From the NCBI GenBank assembly GCA_029255685.2, contig CM055315.2:31501501-31565500 (forward strand): a stretch of DNA of 64,000 nt. The letters run 5' to 3'. The translations under genes were made by a program, and so were the position numbers. Shown piece after piece: positions 59,835 through 64,000 of this stretch. A model generated the notes under the pieces. It saw only the letters and a list, made by a program, of their open reading frames with translations, ran no database searches and was not told where the DNA came from. The stretch's first letter is position 1; each line of letters opens with the position of its first letter. Origin of the DNA: Silene conica. Taxonomy: Eukaryota > Streptophyta > Magnoliopsida > Caryophyllales > Caryophyllaceae.

Positions 59835-60445
59835 ACGACCGAATCACAATTCACATCCATTGCTTAGAACACCATTAACTTTATCAATTTATCATTCATT
59901 CGATCACGGAGCACAACTTCGTAACAGCCAATGTCTACCACCCCTTCGCCCTTTTTTTTTCATTCGAACTTTTTCAATCCTTCTTTTGTAACATCCCCGG
60001 AAACATCATGGAACAGAGGACGAGGTATTTGATCGTAATCTTGAAATTCCTCTTCCATTAACGATTTCCCTTTTTCTAATTTTCGTCTCTTGCTTGCTTC
60101 TGATTTCGGAATGGTGACGGAAATGGGTTCGGGGGACGGTGGAGGCGAGGGTGTTGGTGTCGGAGTATGGTGTTTGAGTAGATGAATTTATTTTAGCTTG
60201 GGTAATGGTTTTAGGAAGCTTTAATGGTGATTTCTTGAAATTTTGGTTTTAGTAAGTTTTGGGAACGGTTATAGTTGTGATGGTGAGGTAGGCACGTGGG
60301 GGGTTAGGTAGTAGAAATAAATAGGGTAAACAATTAAGACGGGTTTAGATATTACGTAAATATATGTTACGATATGGTTAGTTACGTAAATATGGTACGT
60401 GATTAAATGACACAAGTTTATTATAAGTTACGTACTTGAGGTACG

Positions 60446-60475
60446 TAACTACACACACACACACACACATATATG

Positions 60476-60568
<93 letters not shown>

Positions 60569-60570
60569 TT
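60446..60570. repeat. Compound microsatellite (CA)n-(TA)n-(TAA)n
   Basis: About ten CA dinucleotides, then ~35 TA dinucleotides, then about eight TAA trinucleotides. Its length probably varies between individuals and it is a likely site of sequencing or assembly error. Confidence 0.95.
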
Positions 60571-60824
60571 TTTAGGTATAAATTTGTTAATATTTGAATA
60601 TTATTATTTTGATTTGAGAAATTGGTTGTGTACGTTCGTATAACATATAGCATGAAATAATCAAAATTCGGGCATTCAATAAAAAATAACACACATAGGC
60701 ATGCAGCGGAATATACGGACACAGTCATATAATTCTGTCTTTTTCATTGTCAGTCATTGGGTTATTTTCAGCTCTTAAGATCGATTAGGTGCCACCGATT
60801 AAACCAATTTGCAATCGTAAAGTC

Positions 60825-63800
60825 TAAAATCGTTCTCTAGCCAAAGGTTTAGTAAAAAATATCTGCCCATTGTTTTTCCGTACTACAAAATTCCAACTTA
60901 ATGTTTTTCTTTTCTACATGGTCACGTAAGAAGTGATGTCTAATCGCTATGTGTTTTGTTCTCGAGTGCTGAGCCGGGTTCTTAGATATTATTATAGCAC
61001 TCGTATTATCACATAATATAGGTACACATCCCACGTCAATACCATAATCAAGTAATTGTTGTTTTAACCATAAGAGTTGAGAACATACCAGTGCGGCTGC
61101 AATATATTCTGGTTCGGCGGTTGACAAGGCGACAGAATTTTGTTTCTTAGATGCCCATGATATAATACATGGTCCAACGAAGGTCGCAAGTCAAGAAGTA
61201 CTTTTTCTATCTAAAGAACAACCTGCATAATCCGCATCTGAATATCCTAATAGGTTAAAATTACAGTAAATAGGATACCATAGATATAATTTTGATTTTC
61301 CGATTAGGTATCTTAGAATTCTCTTAACCGCAATCATATGCGATTCTTTTGGTGCAGATTGGAACCGAGCACAAATACAGACACTAAACATTATATCTGG
61401 ACGACTTGCAGTAAGATAAAGAAGTGAGCCGATCATACCTCTATAAGTGGTTTCATCTACTGACTTACCGTCCTCGTCTTTGGTGAGTTTCTTATCTGTT
61501 ACCATTGGACTAGGCATAGGATGAGAGGATTCCATTCCAAATTTCTTTATTAACTCTTTGACGTATTTTTGTTGATGGACTTTGATACCCTCGTTCGTTT
61601 GTTGAATTTGTAGACCAAGGAAGAATTTTAATTCTCCCATCATGCTCATCTCGAACTCGGATGTCATCAACTTTGAGAAGTACTGGCACAACTTTTTGTT
61701 GGTTGAACCGAATATAATATCGTCAACGTAGATCTGGACTACTAGAAGGTCGGAATTGTCGCTTTTCAGAAATAGTGTCTTATCTACTAATCCTCTTTTG
61801 AATCCGCTTTCCAACAAAAACTTTGATAGTCTGTCGTACCATGCTCGAGAGGCCTGTTTCAGCCCGTAGAGAGCTTTGTCCAATCTGTACACATGATCCT
61901 TGAGTCTGCTGTCAGGAAATCCAGGAGGTTGTTCGACATAGACTTAGTCCTGAAGATATCCGTTAAGGAATGCAGTCTTAACATCCATTTGAAATAATTT
62001 CATTCCTTTATGTGAAGCAAATGCTATGAGCAAGCGAATCGCTTTAAGGCGAGCAACAGGAGCGAAGGTTTCGTCATAATCGATCCCTTCCTGTTGATTG
62101 TATCCTTGAACGAACAATCTGGCCTTATTACGTACGATGACTCCAGAGTCATCTAATTTGTTTCTGAATACCCATCTCGTTCCAATTACTGATTTATCTT
62201 TTGGACGACGAACGAGATGCCATACTTTATTCCTCTCGAATTGTTGTAATTCTTCTTGCATGGCGACTATCCAGTCAGGTTCTGCAAGAGCTTCTTTTAT
62301 ATTTGTAGGTTCAATTGTCGAGAGAAAGGAGTAGAAGGAACAGAAGTTGTTTAAGCTTCTTCGAGTTTGAAATCCTTCTGTAAGGCTTCCTATGATATTA
62401 GCCAGAGGGTGAGAGCCTTGATATCTCCATTTTCTTGATTGATTGTTTTCATTGCTACTACTTGACTCGGGATTTTGACTTGTTCCCTCTGAATCCAAAC
62501 CAGGGTTTGTAGGAGAGTCAGGTATAACTATGACCTCTTCCCTTTGGTTTTGATTCAAGGTTGTAGCTTCATTGGCTACAACTCTGGGTTCTAAGTCATT
62601 GGTTTGAGAGTTATTTACAGTATCATCAACTGTAGTTTCATCTCTCACATCATTTCCTCCCAAGTCAAGTTCATCGTTGTTTCCTAGAATTTCGCCTTCA
62701 TCATTATTTTCTATTTCAGGAGGATCTTCCCTTGACAAACGAAAGTCAGGTTCGTCTAGGTTTTCCTCTTCGTCCTGTAGAGGCTTGTCAAAGGCATTAT
62801 TCTCATCAATGATAACATGTATACTCTCTTCTATGCATAAGGTACGTTTGTTATAAACTTTATAGGCTTTACTATGATCAGAATATCCTATGAAAATTGC
62901 CTCATCACTTCTAGGGTCAAATTTGCTTAAGCGATTTTTACCATTGTTATGAACAAAGCATTTACTCCCAAAACATCTTAGATGAGATATATTTGGTTTA
63001 CGACCACGTAAAAGTTCATAAGGTGTCTTTTTAAGGATAGGTCTAATCATAGCACGGTTATGAGTATAGCAAGCTGTACTGATAGCCTCAGCCCAAAAGT
63101 TTTTAGGTAGGCCACTACAAAGAAGCATTGTTCTAGCCATGTCTTCTAGGGTTCTGTTCATGCGTTCTACTACTCCGTTTTGTTGTGGTGTTCTAGGTGC
63201 AGAGAAGTTATGTCCAACACCGTTGGATTTACAGAATTCTATAAAAGCATGGTTGTCAAACTCAGTTCCATGGTCAGTTCGAAGAGTTACTAGATTAGTT
63301 TTTAATTTGTTTTGAACAAGTTTCATAAGACTAACAAATTCATCAAATGTTTCATCTTTAGAATGAAGAAAGATTGGCCAAACAAATCTAGAATAATCAT
63401 CAACTAGAACGAAAACATATCTGGAACCGCCTCTGCTTCTTACCTTCATAGGGCCACAGAGATCCATATATACTAGATCAAGAGCTTGATTAGTACTTAC
63501 TATTCTTTTAGGTTTGAAGGATGATCTGACGTGTTTACATCGTGCACATGTGTCGCACATCTTTTCTTGATCAAATTTGATCTTGGGAAGACCTTCGACC
63601 AAGTCTCATCTCTTCAATTTGCTAAGAATAGGAGAACTAATATGACCAAGTCTCTTATGCCAGAGACATGGATCATCTAATGTAACTTTCATACATGAGA
63701 GAGAGTCAGTAGGCACAACGTTTAAATCAATCATGTAAACATTTTTCTTTCTATGGCCTTCAAGAATAACTTTACTTGTCCTTCCATAATTATACGACAA

Positions 63801-63994
63801 ACATCTGTATGAAAGACAACTTTGTTTCCTTTGTCGCATAACTGGGATATACTGATTAAGTTATGTTTAAGACCACTTACCAGATATACATCGCTAATAG
63901 AGTGAGAAGATGAGATGCCTATCTTACCGACACCTATTACCTTTCCCTTTTTGTTGTCACCGAAGGTGACCTTTCCTCCGTCGAATGGTTCCAA
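60825..63994 (-). pseudogene. Copia pol: integrase, reverse transcriptase, RNase H, with stops and frameshifts
   Basis: Reading leftwards: a pre-integrase region (63994-63606) with LWHKRLGHIS; an integrase (63602-61944) with a CDTC zinc-binding pair and catalytic residues in [17 protein letters not shown] and [12 protein letters not shown]; reverse transcriptase with [14 protein letters not shown] and YVDDIIFGS; then RNase H (61127-60849) with CDNTSAI. It is disrupted by a frame change near 63780, by in-frame stops near 63605, 61943 (GYLQD then stop) and 61190 (KSTS then stop), and by an extra T in a T run near 60855 that shifts the last codons. All catalytic motifs except those at the breaks are preserved, so the decay is moderate. 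Confidence 0.88.
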
Positions 63995-64000
63995 GGTGGT

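Larger units (their letters stand above)
57221..64000 (-). mobile_element. Sirevirus-like Copia element, 3' part only
   Basis: On the minus strand the order is protease/integrase region, reverse transcriptase, RNase H, an extra frame, then the 3' LTR. The 5' LTR and Gag lie beyond the window's right edge. A polypurine tract (minus strand AAAAAGGGGGAATT) abuts the LTR at 58689. A long stretch between pol and the LTR with an extra frame is typical of Sireviruses, which is why I favour that lineage. The pol has several stops, so the copy is inactive. Confidence 0.8.

Noticed and set aside
60378-60728. Minus-strand 116-codon frame
   Set aside because: Most of it is the translation of the TA/CA microsatellite (a long Tyr-Ile run).
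1-64000. tRNA or rRNA genes
   Set aside because: No cloverleaf or rRNA-like sequence was noticed on reading. The tRNA-like matches are short primer binding sites of retrotransposons. No covariance-model search was possible.

Overview
This is eukaryotic nuclear DNA from a plant, almost certainly a eudicot with a large, repeat-rich genome. The evidence is a spliced gene for a plastid-targeted pyrophosphatase with GT-AG introns, plant-type LTR retrotransposons (Ty3 and Copia lineages, tRNA-Met and tRNA-Asp primer sites), Stowaway and hAT-type MITEs, and Helitron ends. My guess of Caryophyllales (for example a Silene relative) rests only on the general look of the repeats and is unverified.

Layout. 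Positions 1-7025 are gene-free: two adjacent hAT-like MITEs (251-1500), a terminal-inverted-repeat element carrying an open frame (2420-3178), a fold-back element (3475-4017), a ~1-kb minisatellite of ~21/42-bp units (4530-5510), and two Helitron-type 3' ends (5893 and 6862), the second only 163 bp upstream of the gene start. Positions 7026-13021 hold the only convincing host gene, a six-exon soluble inorganic pyrophosphatase of the PPA6 type (299 aa), whose introns carry several MITEs.

Positions 14129-31292 are one tandem LTR-retrotransposon array: seven 620-bp LTRs alternate with six internal regions that each encode only Gag plus protease. A near-perfect 5-bp target duplication lies only at the two outer edges. 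Units 1 and 6 keep an intact 512-codon frame, units 3-5 share one 8-bp deletion, and unit 2 is split by a 183-bp insert. The right flank is a decayed Copia pol (about 31300-33517).

Positions 34190-57220 are nested Ty3 and Copia insertions. A solo LTR (35374-44754, TSD TTTAT) is interrupted by a complete but non-autonomous Athila/Tat-like element of the same family in the opposite orientation (35472-43053). A second Ty3 LTR (45231-54866) is interrupted by a non-autonomous Copia element (45757-53996, TSD CTAGT). Positions 57221-64000 are the 3' part of a decayed minus-strand Sirevirus-like Copia element with an extra frame between pol and the LTR.

The most striking signal is a set of short self-complementary motifs (core CTCGRYCGAG) in regular arrays inside two different Ty3 families. 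In one family the motif repeats every 19 bp. In the other, spacings alternate near 21 and 30 bp, a 51-bp higher-order unit that appears in the LTR, in the 3' internal region and inside the gag coding sequence.
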